From Apostichopus japonicus (taxonomy: Eukaryota; Echinodermata; Holothuroidea; Aspidochirotida; Stichopodidae), in contig NC_092576.1 of the NCBI RefSeq assembly GCF_037975245.1, positions 45,421,111-45,485,110 on the forward strand: a DNA stretch of 64,000 nt, read 5' to 3'. Below, piece after piece: positions 34,995 to 47,816 of the stretch (positions are counted from its first letter, which is position 1; the number at the start of each line of letters is the position of its first letter). Below the pieces are notes generated by a model that was not told the origin of the DNA, ran no database searches, and worked only from the letters and a program-made list of their open reading frames with translations. A program made the position numbers and the translations under genes.

Positions 34995-37019
34995 CTGAAT
35001 TGTATGAAAGATAAGGTTAAATTACGTTATCAATAAAATCTTCACACCTTGTAGCCTGTGGGGTAGTTTGGGTGCAGACTTTATCATTGGTACTTTATAT
35101 AATGCCAGTTAAAATGTGGATGTGTAAATTTGATCAAAGGGGGAGGAGACTATGTTGGAATGCCTTTCATCCATGCAACCCTCTCTACATGTGCTCTTCA
35201 ACCTTAAATTATACATGTCCTTCCCTGATCTACATATTTTACACCCATAATGCTACTTGTTCTGTATTAAAAATATATTGGTGCATGCCAGTGCTGGGCA
35301 GCCAAGTAGCAGACTCCAGCCCCCATACATGCCATGACAACATAACTACCCAGTCTAATTGATCAGGGTTTTTTATTCTTTAAAGTTTAAGTATGCCCAA
35401 TTATAGCTACCTCATGACTTAGAATAGTTAGATTAACTTACTCAACACAAATCATTGCTTTCTTTCAATTCTGTAACATACTCAGCGTTAGCAATAAATA
35501 GCCTATTTTACAGTGGGTTTCAGTAAGGGCCGCGGGTTACAATGTCGTGTACAAATTGATAAAATACTGGGCTCTTTGGTGCATTGTTTTTCTAGTACTG
35601 TATATTGAACATAGCCCTAAAGATGTTAACCTAAATTTCTTCGATCTTTACCAGGAGGAAAAGTTCTGTTTCAGTTTACTTCCACCATTTTGTGTCCAGT
35701 AAATTTTGGTTCAGAATCAAAATATTATCCCGTCCAAATATAGCTTAACTTTGAATGTATCATGAACGTAGTGTGTAATACACACCGGACAAACCCAAAA
35801 TTTCCCGCGCTACCCAAGTTTGATAGATTGTCGTATTATGAACTTTTGGCATGTGACGTCACCATGTACATGACGTCACATGTAATGCTACGTCACCCTT
35901 TCACGTTATGTCAACGAAACCCCAAAGATTGAGTGAGAACCATTGTTCAGTTCGATCGAGTTCATGACTGAACCAGAAAAAATATTTGGGAAGTTTTATA
36001 AGCCATACAATGAGAAAGAAAAAACATTTTATTGAAAAGGGTTCTAGTAATGTAAACTCGGAACTCTACTCGCTGAAAAATGTAAGTGCCTTAAATTTCC
36101 CTTGTTAAGTTACCATGCATACAAACTGTTCATACCGAAAAATTGCTAAGCTGGCACACACACACTCGCTCGCCGTCTTCATGGCCACTGCATATTTGAC
36201 TAGGCCTATCATGATTCATTGACTGAATACATTTTGAATTTATGATTATAAAACTAAAAGTATCGCAACTCTGAATGTACACAAACACCTCGTACATATG
36301 TACATCGGCTACATGTATACAATTACAAATGCACTGTTTTATTGTGTTGTAACTATACACAGTACAATAGGCTACATTACATGTGTTGTGTGTAGAGCGG
36401 AGTCAAGCGAGTAAACAAACGATCGAGGACTGCCTATAATGGGCGTAGTAGTTGGGAATATTTGTATTGCTTCATTGTGTTAAGAACACTATATACTTTC
36501 GTTCATATATACCTACCAAAAGTTTTGGAAAGTTGCTAATGTGAATATCTTGAATATGTTTGTGTTGATCATACTGATTGTAGTGACATTGACATTCACA
36601 TGACATTCAATTACCCTAACTCAAGCAGCATTGAATGCACTCTCACTCAATCTTAAGTGACTGCATGCTCCAGCGACCAAGCTCAATAAAAAGCCCTGGA
36701 ATTCTGTGTGCAAGTTCCTTGTACAACACTGTTGTGTGAGAACAGCATGATTGACTACCAGATACTACATCAAGTAAGTTGTGATAACCACCGCTCTGTT
36801 CTACAGTACTAACCTCAATTGAAGATTGTGACACAACCTCAATCTTCAACACTGATATCGACAGAGTATGGAGGGATCCATGTTGAATACTAAATTATAT
36901 CACGTGCTCGCTGAGAGCCAATCAGAATCGAGGAAATTATTTCAGTGTCAGTTCAGTTTGGGAAAACAATATTTGCAGCCCGCCTATCATAAATATGCAT
37001 GATATCAATTACAACACAC
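34995..37019. other. Putative intron, repeats, no exon recognised
   Basis: It includes a partial copy of the 'CCCTTGTT(G/A)AGTTA...CACACACAC' repeat at about 36095-36170. The minus frame 36643-36852 shares blocks with 22447-22530 and is taken as repeat, not gene. Confidence 0.45.
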
Positions 37020-37265
37020 ATCAGTGTGTGAAGACTATCTACCAATATCATCATACCGAGTTTGACGAAATTCCGACTAATAGTAGCCATTTGGAGTGTT
37101 TCAGGTTTGACCCGGTGACCTCATTAATATTCATGATATAAGCACCAAAATCAATAGGGTTCATCTAGTTACTATGGGCCACCCACCCACCAAGTATGGT
37201 AATGATCGGTCATTCCCTTGTTGAGTTATCGTGTATACAAGCTAAAGCGTCACACACACACACAC
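37020..37265 (+). repeat. Dispersed repeat with terminal CA run
   Basis: 'CTATCTACCAATATCATCAT' matches a block at about 16520-16545, and 'CCCTTGTTGAGTTATCGTGT' followed by CACACACACAC matches 15936-15990. It is another member of the family noted at 15.8 kb. Confidence 0.65.
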
Positions 37266-37761
37266 ATTCACCTACACATGTTTGTATTACATTCAGACCG
37301 AGGACCCCATTGTATTTTCAATTGTTCAAATCCACGTACCACTAACCTTAACAATACCCCATACAATAGAATTCTTCTGAGGACGTGGTGATTCTTTTGA
37401 AATCACAACATTCTTGACTCCTTGACTCCCTAATCAAGAATCCTCTCTTTAAGTATCTAATTAATAAATCATATGCTCAGAATGATTTAACATCCTCCTT
37501 AGATAGGCCCATTTTTTTTAACTGGGAGGAGGCTTTGGCTCTGGTAGAGGGGATGGGGTTAGTTTAGGAACTTGGTGGCTAGAAGTCTTGTGAGTAAAAC
37601 TCCAGAAGTTTACTTCTGGGATCTTTTTTTCTTGGCTAAGTTCTCCTCCCGGGAGGGTGGTATTGCCCGGCCTGCCTTGTCATCATGAAGATATTCTCAC
37701 AGTACCTGTCTAGTCAATGAAGCTGTTGAATGGTCTTTTCTTTCAAGAAATTCACACTTAC

Positions 37762-37901
37762 CCATGGTGTCTTCTTGATGATTGTACCATCTTCCTCATC
37801 TTGGTTCAGAAGAGATATCCACTCTGCTCTGACATTGTTACTGACAATGTCCTGCATTGATCCGATCACATTCAGCATAGATGCCATACTGTTTCAGCAA
37901 C
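37762..37901 (-). CDS. Candidate exon with ATG, 42 codons
   Basis: Acceptor TTTTTGTTACAG and donor CCATGG|GTAAGT. From the ATG at 37887 the frame reads MASMLNVIGSMQDIVSNN and then an acidic NQDEEDG segment, leaving in phase 0. A TGA just upstream in the same frame makes this look like a start-codon exon. However, VAET read in the preceding frame joins well to the exon at 39393-39494, so a small indel may have split a longer exon. No known family. Confidence 0.6.
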
Positions 37902-39392
37902 CTGTAACAAAAACACAAGCTCCATGAGTGTTTATCTTTACAGGTGAATTAACCGAGTTTTGCGACTGTTGTTGCAGTTATATATCCAGTAGTAGGTATT
38001 AAGGCAGAAGGCATATTAACTGTAATTTTATGCTCAAGTAGATTTGACGGTTACTTTTTTTGATGATCTTGTTTATTGCCTTTAACATTTAATTGAGGGT
38101 TTTTTGCAAGTATTTTCACTTAACTTTAAGGAGGTGACAAATATGTTATGCCATCTTAGAGTTAGGATAGGATATGGTTGCTATGGAAACCAGACTTGTC
38201 AATCAGTAGTTCAAGTTAAACTATTGTATTTTGTTGTTCAATTTATGGTTTTGGTTCTTTGTTGATTTTATTAAAGAGGACATTTGCATTACAGTTAGTG
38301 GTACAATTCTGAGATTTGTGCAAGTATCTTTTTGAGTAAATTTTTTTATATTAATCGTTGCACCTGGCATGTTACTCTACAGAACCTCCAGACTATCAAG
38401 ATACTTCAGATTCTCCAGACTTACCAGATTTTTATCTGAGGTAAGAATCTCCAGATTCTACCAGTGATTGAGGTTTACTCCAGACGAATACTAGCCCATC
38501 ACTGATAATTCTCTACAAGCTAAAAGTACAGGTTCCCCCGCCAGTTGAGCTTAAAGGGTACGTCAATCTCCAACAGATTTGTCCATCTCTGAAGAACAGT
38601 TTGCCCTCAGATGAGCCTAGAGGTGCAGATTATCTCCTGAGGAACTCTTGTCCACAGAGGTATGGTTTATCTAAGCATAAGGCGATACCAGCTGTGTGAT
38701 GAATTTTCTGAAGTTGCGTTCATGGGGGACATTTTGTCTACTATTGATGAATATAGCGTGACGAACTTACCAACTGCCGGCACTTAACATTGTATTTAGG
38801 TATTAATAGTCACCGTGCCTTTAAAATTCCATTTACATTAATAACTGTTTGTATTTAGGTCTCAGGGGGATACCGGTATCTCTAACCTTTCTTCCCTTTA
38901 TTTGGAAATGTTTGTGAATCATGACATCGACACAAGATTATTTTTTCTGTGATTGTGAAATATGCTATACTGGACTCCTCACAGTTAACTGTTTAGTTTT
39001 ATTCTTATAGTCCTCTTGTTTCAGGATCGCAGGATTGTGTGTTTTTACATTTAAACCTGGGTTACACTCGTATTCATGCTCATCCTAACACCAACGTGAA
39101 CACTCCATGTACACATGTACCATGTAACTTGGATGTGTGGGTGTGACAAATTACCAATGACCAGCGGTTAACTGTTATAAAGTCATGTGAGAAGGTCTTG
39201 CCAAGACTGGTCATTATGTTGTGTCATTGGGCAAGGCACTTTATCTCCATTGATTGAGACTTTTACCTTTAACTTTTAATTCATATTGCTTTTTAAATTT
39301 GATGGAGTTTCACCACCAATGCCAACATCACTGAGTCGAGTCCTACAGCTGGAAAACTTTAATACAGTCGTCATAGCAACAGAGAAACCCAC

Positions 39393-39494
39393 CTGTCCAC
39401 TTTGGAGACCTGCGTTGACATCTGTGGATCGTAAGACATCTTTAAATGCTGAGACTTCTCGTCGGAGATTTTTGTCTAAGTTGGGGAGTTGCAT
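39393..39494 (-). CDS. Candidate exon, 34 codons, helical
   Basis: Acceptor at CATAGGTCAG (second AG gives phase 0) and donor GGACAG|GTGGGT. It reads MQLPNLDKNLRREVSAFKDV and then RSTDVNAGLQSGQ. Charged amphipathic content, no stops and phase-0 ends support coding. It fits in phase with 40278-40329 upstream. It could be a coding exon or a fortuitous open UTR exon. Confidence 0.5.
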
Positions 39495-40277
39495 CTGACC
39501 TATGAGTGGGAAATTTGAGGGATTTGTTAATTTTATGTCATATAAATACATATTATTTTTGTGGTTTTCAATCAGACTTGGGGTATAAATACAAACAGAA
39601 TCAATATGACTATGAGTACATATTTGACACTAGAGTTTCTTTTTGTTTTTGTTCAAAAAGAAGGATCTTACAAAAATTCATGTTGATGAATATGTGTAAG
39701 GTAAATTTGCTAACATAACATTACCAGAATAGACCAACCACAAATCTGGTTTTAATTCTGCCATCTTGGATAACAGTCTACATTAATGCACTGATTGCAT
39801 GTTTGGTTCATAATGTATTAATCTATAAGTCTTAACACTACTGCATGCAGTTAAACTGTAGCCTGACTGTGGATCCAAGATTTAGTTCAACAGGAGAATG
39901 TGACTGTGAGGTCGTTGAAGTAGACTATCGATATCTATATGTAGGGGGATCTGGAGATCATCCGCCAAACAGAATTAACTTTTTAGTTTTGCAAATTGTG
40001 CATTATGAGGGATATTAGGCTGTAAATTAGGTCTTAAGATTAGATATACACAAGGGCTGTGCCAATATCTACTTTTAATTAGTCTGTGGTGTTGAAAAGT
40101 GGAGATGGAATACACCCCCACCACCCTACCACCACCCCCTGCCTCTGGATATATGGCGTACCCAATTGTATGGAGGTTGCAACCGACATCTGAAGGATCA
40201 ATTTGAGTTCAACTATATAGCTCTTTTACACATATGTATACCAAAGATAATGTAACATGTATGAATTTTTTACTTAC

Positions 40278-40329
40278 ATAAGTCATATCAACAAAGTCAA
40301 AATCAGTCTCTCCACCACACCAACCGTAC
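40278..40329 (-). CDS. Candidate exon, 17 codons
   Basis: Acceptor TTTCCTCATAG and donor TTAT|GTAAGT. The only open frame reads YGWCGGETDFDFVDMTY. It enters in phase 2 and leaves in phase 0, matching 39393-39494. The exon lies right beside the 155-bp tandem array. I recognise no family. Confidence 0.45.
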
Positions 40330-40399
40330 CTATGAGGAAAGCACCTTCCTGTTTGTAGTGAAACTGCAAGAACAATTTAAAGGAAAGTGTATAAATCAG

Positions 40400-41545
40400 T
40401 ACAGAAAACATTGCTGTAATATGAGTACATGGACAGATATCTCACTACCTGTACATGTCCACAGTACAGTAATAACAAGTTACACACAGAAATGGAAAAT
40501 TGGAAGTGTTCCTGTACCTTCCCTGTGGTTCTGTATTATTTACAAAGTGTGTAACTCAGTACAGGCAACATTGCTGTAATATGAGTACATGGACAGATAT
40601 CTCACTACACGTCTACAGTACAGTAAGAACAAGTTACACACAGAAATGGATAATTGGAAAGTGTTCCTGTACCTTTCCTGTGGTTCTGTGTTATTTACAA
40701 AGTGTGTAACTCAGTACAGGCAACATTGCTGTAATATGAGTACATGGACAGACATCTCACTAAATGTCTACAGTACAGTAAGAACAAGTTACACACAGAA
40801 ATGGATAATTGGAAAGTGTTCCTGTACCTTTCCTGTGGTTCTGTGTTATTTACAAAGTGTGTAACTCAGTACAGGAAACATTGCTGTAATATGAGTACAT
40901 GGACAGACATCTCACTAAATGTCTACAGTACAGTAAGAACAAGTTACACACAGAAATGGATAATTGGAAAGTGTTCCTGTACCTTTCCTGTGGTTCTGTG
41001 TTATTTACAAAGTGTGTAACTCAGTACAGGAAACATTGCTGTAATATGAGTACATGTACAGACATCTCACTACAAGTCTACAGTACACTAATAACATGTT
41101 ACACACAGAAATGGAAATTGGAAGGGTTCCTGTACCTTTCCTGTGGTTATGTGTTATTTACAAAGTGTGTAACTCAGTACAGGAAACATTGCTGTAATAT
41201 GAATACATGTACAGACACTTCACTACATGCCTACAGTACAGTAATAACATGTTACACACAGAAATGGAAATTGGAAGTGTTCATGTACCTTTCCTGTGGT
41301 TCTGTGTTATTTACAAAGTGTGTAACTCAGTACAGGAAACATTGCTGTAACATGAGTACATGAACAGACACTTCACTACATGCCTACAGTACAGTAATAA
41401 CATGTTACACACAGAAATGGAAATTGGAAGTGTTCCTGTACCTTTCCTGTGGTTCTGTATTATTTACAAAGTGTGTAACTCAGTACAGGCAACATTGCTG
41501 TAATATGAGTACATGTACAGACATCTCACTACACGTCTACTACAC
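40400..41545 (+). repeat. 155-bp tandem repeat, about 7 copies
   Basis: The unit contains 'AACATTGCTGTAATATGAGT', 'ACACACAGAAATGGA' and 'TTTCCTGTGGTTCTGTGTTA'. The first of these falls at about 40568, 40723, 40878 and 41033 (155-base period); later copies are slightly shorter (about 153). The repeated plus-strand open frames here are by-products, since 155 is not a multiple of three. Neighbouring central copies are almost identical, pointing to recent expansion. Confidence 0.95.
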
Positions 41546-42240
41546 CACCCTCACCCATAGGTACTGTATTGTTTTTATTTAAATATAAACTAAAGAATAT
41601 CATGTGATGACCCTCCAGTCCCGATGCGCCCTCCAAAGCTATCAACTACAGTACCCAATCGCAGTGAACCCTTTTATTGCACAAATAAGCACCAGCCCAG
41701 TTTGTTCAATAAATAAGCACAAGCTAACCTAACTTAGCATTATTCATATAGGCCCTTCTGTTACGTGTAAGGCAATACTTCAAATAAGCACAAGCTAACC
41801 TAACATAGCCTAGACCAAAGGTTATTCAAATAGGCCCACCTGTTATAAAAGTACAGCAAAACTGTACACGATACAACATTAGTCAGATTAAATATGGTTG
41901 CAAATAAAGGTGGCCGAAAATATAATTTCATGGTCTAACGATATTTGCTGAAACTTACAGAACTGTAAAGCAACATTCAAGGTGCTTTTGTACATCACGT
42001 TCACATACATGCTAATTGAGGGCAGTGTAACTTACCGCAGGGAGGTATTAAAAAGGAAAAGTCAGTTCCAGGGAGGGAGCGCCTAAACAATTGCAGGTGG
42101 TGTATGTCAGTATTTTTCTTAAAGTGTACATTCAGAAGGGAATAATTTGTACTTTAAGCAATTAAATACTCTGCACATATTTAAACTTATTGATGTCAAC
42201 ATGTTAACTCTCATACCTGCAATGCTTTGAAATGACTTAC

Positions 42241-42431
42241 AGTTAACAGTATCATGGTACTGGATATTGTGTAATTTATACCACCAAGTAGTAACTCCTA
42301 AGTAGGTTTCATAACAACCAATTAAATCAATGTATTGTTCTTTTACTAGTTCAAAGACTTGAGATCTGGCATTCATCCTTCTATTAAGTTTTCTTCTCCA
42401 CTACTCGCCATGTAAGTCTAAGTTAGCTGTG
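42241..42431 (-). CDS. Candidate start exon with 5' UTR
   Basis: Acceptor CTTGTATTGCAG, then about 20 bases of leader and ATG at 42411 reading MASSGEENLIEG before TGA. A second frame, starting two bases before that TGA, reads NARSQVFELVKEQYIDLIG and runs to the donor AACT|GTAAGT. The two halves look like one peptide split by a small indel. A GTAAGT donor at about 43489 upstream (TAATATAT|GTAAGT) could close a noncoding first exon. It is probably the 5' end of the minus-strand unit that follows; function unknown. Confidence 0.45.
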
Positions 42432-43499
42432 CTGCAATACAAGAGTGCAAATATAAAATACTTGCAGACATAAACATGGTAGAACACATCTAGGAATTAC
42501 ATAACAGTACATCAAAACCGGGTTCTCAAAGAAGATAATCCATCTATAACATATATTATATCTAGAGTCATCAAACCAGTGCCCTACAGCTTACCCTATG
42601 GGTCATTATGATCCTATAGACCTATACCCTACACATCTATACTAAAAACACTCTTCTACTTCTCATAAAGATACAGGTACATATATATAGTCATCCCACC
42701 AGTGGCCTACATCATACCTTGTGAGCCATTATGATCCTATACACATCTATACTAAACAAAAATACACTTCTACTGTACTTCTCATAAAGATACAAGCTGA
42801 TTAGAAGAAATATTATCAGAAAAGCCAGCCATTTTACAGTGCAGTATATACAGTACGTGTACATTAATTTCTTTTGAAGCCTTTCTCCCAACCACTTTCT
42901 CCCATTATGAGAGCTGAACACATCTTAATGTGCAGTATACACGTTAATCAATCGCAAAGTATAAATACTCATAGTTCTAGCACGGGATAGGCCTATCCTG
43001 TAACTGTGCTAGGCCTGGACCTAACTTAGGCCAACCAATATTTGACATTTGATTTTGAATGTTTCTACTTGGACCTGAAACGGTAGACTTACTTACTATA
43101 AACACTAGCCAAGTGTCAACTTAACTTAACGCTACAGATGCTATGCTAATTCAGCCTGTTTTTCGTACTGTAAATGCACTACCCGTTACCGTTACGCTTG
43201 TGCGTAGCGTAGCTGCTCGCTGAACTAGTCTCTGTACACAGCCTACTATCACCGTATCGGCCTAGTCTTGATGTAGGCTAGGCCTGGTTTGTATACACTA
43301 AAAAGTCGCATTGTACAGAAATGCATTGAACACGCCGACTTTATGTTAATTACCCACAACCATCCTGGTCAGTAGGCGAGTGAAAGGCGAGTGAAAGAGC
43401 TAACGTTAGTTTTTAGTAACTGTTAGGCTAACATATCCTCTGCAAAAGCGAATATGTTTTAAGTGAAAGTGAAGCTTAATGGTTACTTACATATATTAC

Positions 43500-46400
43500 A
43501 AGCTTCACAAATCACTAATCAAAGCGCTACCGAGGGGTATCTTCCATAGTACCGAGATAAAGTACAATTGCACCATACAGACAAACATAAACATTGGCCT
43601 ATGACGAAAAAAAAACAATAATTTTTGTTCGTTCGAAGTTGTTCGTTATAGAACGCCGAAAGGGTAACAAATTATGGGAACACAAAACTTGCTGTAATTA
43701 TACAACTGGTTGTAGCTGCATGCATGCTGCAGTTTAGTTACATGGATATATACATAATGATCCTCACGTGATACAAGTAACGTCTTCAAATAAACGGCCA
43801 ACAGAATGTTTTAAAAAGCGTGCAGTCTTTAACACGAATTATGTATTTGCATTTATGTTAAAGCCGGGGAAATGGATTGTCCTTTTACATGCAAAATTTC
43901 ACGTCCCACGTACAGAAGCTCATACAACCATCGCATCACAAAAAAACAACAAAAAAACATACATTTCTAGACTCTAAGAATAACACTTCGATTTCTACGC
44001 AATATAAAATTATAACGTTTGCAAAGCGATATGTTGCCACGTTGTATCAATTACTCTGCGAAGTGTTCAACGTTATATAGCAACCTTCATCTAATGAAAC
44101 TTCTCGAATTGGTAAATAGAGGTGATCAGACGGTCCACATCATTACCATACTTCATCAAAATAAATACTGTCGACATAATTTAGGGATTCAGCAAGGCCG
44201 TAGCGTGCGGGTGGGGCGGGGGAGGGGGGCAACAGCCCCTTAGATTTTCACTTCCACAAAGAAAAAAGGCATATGATTATGTGAACACTTGGACAGTATG
44301 CGCTTTTTCAGTTAGTATATAGGGAAATGTTCAGATCATTTATTCCGATTTCATTAGTAAGTAGAGTGCAATTTCAAGAATCTAGGCACGTTTTTTTCAG
44401 GAATGTCGTTCGAAAAGAACACAAGATTAATTTTAACCGCTCATCACATATATGCAAAATTGTGCTTGTTTTGTAAATTTCTAAAGGTGAGATCTCAAAA
44501 TAACTTGACGAGTTTTAAGATGCAACTTACAGGGCCTGGGAAGTGCGGCATTTCTGGTAATCTGGGAGGCTTTTTTTATTGGCAAAAATGTCCTTGCTTA
44601 GCTACGCGCCAGCTAACGCGATGTTGGCGCTCCGGTTAGATAGTGTCATCATTGTCCCTTTTTGGAAATGCCACTCCCAACGTCCTATCCCCCCCCCCCC
44701 CGCACTAAAGTATTCTTTAAAAAGGCTCTGTCATATATGTAGTAGAAATATTGGAGTCATCAATGACAAATAGTGGGTCTACAAGACATCCGGGGTTGTA
44801 GTATTTTCTGAGGACGTTTCTTGGCTTTGTTACCACTCTATGTATACGTTGTATAAGTAGGCCTACAATCAATATTGTCGAGTGGGGTGGAGGAGGGGAC
44901 GGGGAGGGGAAGAGGGAACGACGAAGAAATGGATTAGAAGGATATACGTTGCAAAACGGTAAGACCCCGCCTTCACTCCCCGAATGCTACACCTGTGAAA
45001 CTATACAAAATGCTTTCATTGCATGACGTAAGAGTCAAGTTATTTGTGTTTTAACACGTGGTTAAGCTAGTTAAATGAATTTACTGTCTCTCAAACAGTC
45101 ACACATCTTAGTAACACCATTTTTAGCAACATACTGTTTGTCTTAACGACACGACATTTACAACCAGTTAGGAAGCACATATGAGCATGGGTGGGGGAAA
45201 TTCAAAATCTCTTCCTTCCGACTGCTTTTTGCTTTCAATGGGTATGAACCTTTACGGGAGTTGAAGTACGGCTAGTGACAAACCAATGATTTTATACAGG
45301 AGGGGTGCAACCTTTGCATCTTTAAAGCCTACTCATTATGTAAGGGCTATAGTGACCCTTCCCCAACCCCATCCAGCAGAAATTCAAAGTTTAGACGTGC
45401 AATGGTGCATTTAATCAAAGAAGTTAGCTCTAAATTAATATATTTATTAACCCAATGTTATGATAATTAATATTCTGTGTGAGGTTGAAAAGGGGTGGGT
45501 AGGTGGAAGGGGTGCACCCGGAGTTGAGAACTAATTTTCCCTGGCTGAATGTTTAAATACCCGACTGCCAAAAAATCCCAGACGTACGATATGTGGCGAT
45601 GGAATTTCCCATGTGCTTCTTTGCGCACGGCACTGAAAGAGTGTAAAGGTGTCACGTGGTAACACAATGAGGAAGCCGCCCATCACATCATCAATGTTGC
45701 CCATGTATCTCTTCGCTACAACGACGGTGTCCGCCACACCACGAATTCACCACGAATTGAAAACAATAAAAGGTAATTGTTGTTTTACGAAGTTCTAATC
45801 AAATTTATATGAAACTCTATACGGAGTTGATCAGCAGTTACAATAATCGTGGCATATACTGCGGTTATTTTGAAAACTAATATTTGATCCAAGCAGCTTA
45901 ATATCAACGATAGAGTCAAAGTGATTTTAACCGCCGTTTGTTTTTACTTCTTATATCTAGTCGGGTGAATTTGCTTAATACGTTTTATCTCTTTGAATTT
46001 CAGGACAATTTTGATACAGCACCATTTAATTTGTTTCTAATCCCCGGCCTATCCAAAAGGAAAACTTTCACAAAGGAGGGGGGGGGGACCCCTTCCACTA
46101 AAACCTCTCCCCACGACGACCGTCCAGTAACGCTACATCTGTGATAAATATTGGATACGTCAATGCTCTCTCCTTCACAATATTGATACAACTTTACGTT
46201 TTGCACGAACTCACTAGTTCGTATACCTCCACGTGCGATTATGGAAGGCAAGTTACCATGATTGTTATTATTATGTGTAAGATATGTGTTGTCAGCTACG
46301 TCATAAGAGTAAATCATTATTCATGACTTATTAATATATCTCACAACCCCTACCCAAGAATGCCTTGAAAGCTCCCTCACGCAGGTCCCTCCTGGCACTA

Positions 46401-46673
46401 TGCGATTTGTTGAGGCCTTCAATCTCAGACTGGCGAGTAGTCATGGAGGGGGGAGGAGGTCAAATTAGGACGTAATTTTAATATAATAGATAAACTGAAG
46501 TAAAACATTACTCAACAGTTAGAACAATGTTACTTTCTCAGCGCATCGCGAGCACCCATCGTAGCTGGAATTGTCTAATAATTACTTCCTGTAGGACAGC
46601 TTGAGTGGAACCAAGTTCTTTGCAACCCCCTAACATTATATAACAAATCGTCCGGCCGTTAATCTGAATTTGG
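43500..46673. other. Spacer, probable upstream region of the minus-strand unit
   Basis: AT-rich. A CAAGGCCGTAG start near 44194 followed by G runs resembles a hAT terminus but has no partner. A 'GCGCCA...TTGGCGCTCC' block near 44605-44632 is shared with the hAT elements at 1.6 and 49.6 kb. I see no defensible gene. Confidence 0.4.

Positions 46674-46767
<94 letters not shown>
46674..46767. repeat. (TA)n microsatellite, about 46 units
   Basis: An uninterrupted run of TA dinucleotides of about 92 bases. Confidence 0.97.
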
Positions 46768-46769
<2 letters not shown>

Positions 46770-46951
46770 TTCGAGATCCGGCTTTAGGAATCACAAATGA
46801 TTTTCGAGTTGGTTAGCATCATGTTTGATCTCTAGAGTAAGGCAAAATATGTCACCAAAAACAGAACTAGTATTGTTCGATACAGGTGACAAACGCCTAC
46901 AGTGGAATTACGATCTTCCTTACCGGTTTCGAACCTCTGGACATACAATCA

Positions 46952-47066
46952 GCGTCCATAGCCTAGTGGTTAGGGTGTCCGCGTACAGAGCGGGAGGCCC
47001 GTGGTTCGAATCCCGGTGGAGGCTGAAAGTTTTTTCACTGTTCTTGATTTTCCAACTCATTACGAT

Positions 47067-47104
<38 letters not shown>
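46952..47104 (+). mobile_element. tRNA-derived SINE with (AT)n tail
   Basis: Bases 46952-47023 fold as a near-complete tRNA cloverleaf. The acceptor stem GCGTCCA/TGGAGGC has one mismatch, and box A (TAGCCTAGTGGTTAGG) and box B (GGTTCGAATCC) are intact. The anticodon stem is TCCGC/GCGGG, with loop GTACAGA giving anticodon ACA. The T stem has two mismatches and there is no CCA. A ~45-bp body and a long AT repeat follow. These are the parts of a SINE: a tRNA head carrying a pol III promoter, a body and a simple-repeat tail. A tRNA pseudogene is the alternative. Confidence 0.7.
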
Positions 47105-47111
<7 letters not shown>

Positions 47112-47143
47112 TATTTAAAATAAATCAACTTGTGAGTTTAGAG

Positions 47144-47596
47144 CCGTGGTTTTCAACCTTGGGCTCGCGGGCCCATTTGGGCCCGCGAAGCCGATTTTGT
47201 GGGCTCGCGAGCATTGCCCCAGTAATGATTAAAAATTGTGGCATTTTTGGGGGCTGGTGGCGAAGGCACATGATGATGTTTCTTAGGAAGCCTCTTCGAT
47301 GAAACCTTGTACAACGGGTAAAATTTACTCAACCCTAACCCTATAAGACTAGTATAAGAGAATACCATTGAGGGTTGCAAGAAATCTTTGAGATAGGCAG
47401 TACCTGTCATCTGATCACGGAGGAACATACATAGCTCTGATTGAGTCCCCGGGTCACTTGTGTCAAGAATACACATAATAAGCGCTGTGAAATTGATTTT
47501 ATGATGTTGATAACTTTGCAGGGTAGGGTATGGGCTCGCGAGGACGGCTCGGAAGACGAATTGGGCTCGTGATCGAAAAAAGGTTGAAAACCAAGG
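47144..47596. mobile_element. hAT (Charlie-like) MITE, 453 bp
   Basis: The ends are CCGTGGTTTTCAACCTT and AAGGTTGAAAACCAAGG, a 17-bp inverted repeat with one mismatch. It recalls the 'CAG(N)GGTTCTCAACC' ends of Charlie-type hATs. It is flanked by the exact 8-bp repeat GTTTAGAG at 47136-47143 and 47597-47604. Subterminal 'GGGCTCGCG' words occur at both sides and are candidate transposase-binding repeats. There is no transposase. Confidence 0.9.
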
Positions 47597-47816
47597 GTTT
47601 AGAGCGCATGCAATGCCATTTGAAGATAGAACAATCCTTCATTCTAATTCCCACATCTCTTTACATTCCCTAGAGCTTCCGGTGCTTTGCTCCCTGGTCC
47701 CCCACCGAGCGTTTTCCCTGGACCTTCGACCCTCGGAGCTTCGCGCTCCCGAGGCTCCGTTGGGTTATTCCGACCAGAAAACAAACTTCTGGCTACACAC
47801 ACCTGATACCTGCCAG

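Noticed and set aside
36643..36852. 69-codon minus-strand frame with protein-like composition
   Set aside because: It shares blocks with 22447-22530 and lacks donor and acceptor signals in phase, so it is more likely a dispersed repeat.
40358..41363. Series of similar plus-strand open frames of 70-154 codons
   Set aside because: They are produced by the 155-bp tandem repeat; the period is not a multiple of three and frames shift between copies.
45467..45737. Minus-strand frames of 66 and 68 codons
   Set aside because: Two overlapping frames compete, with no recognised family and no convincing splice borders.
46952..47023. Functional tRNA gene
   Set aside because: Two T-stem mismatches, one acceptor mismatch, an unusual ACA anticodon and an attached SINE-like tail argue against a working tRNA.
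46920..47118. Open frames ending in (Tyr-Ile)n
   Set aside because: They run through the tRNA-like SINE head and the AT microsatellite.
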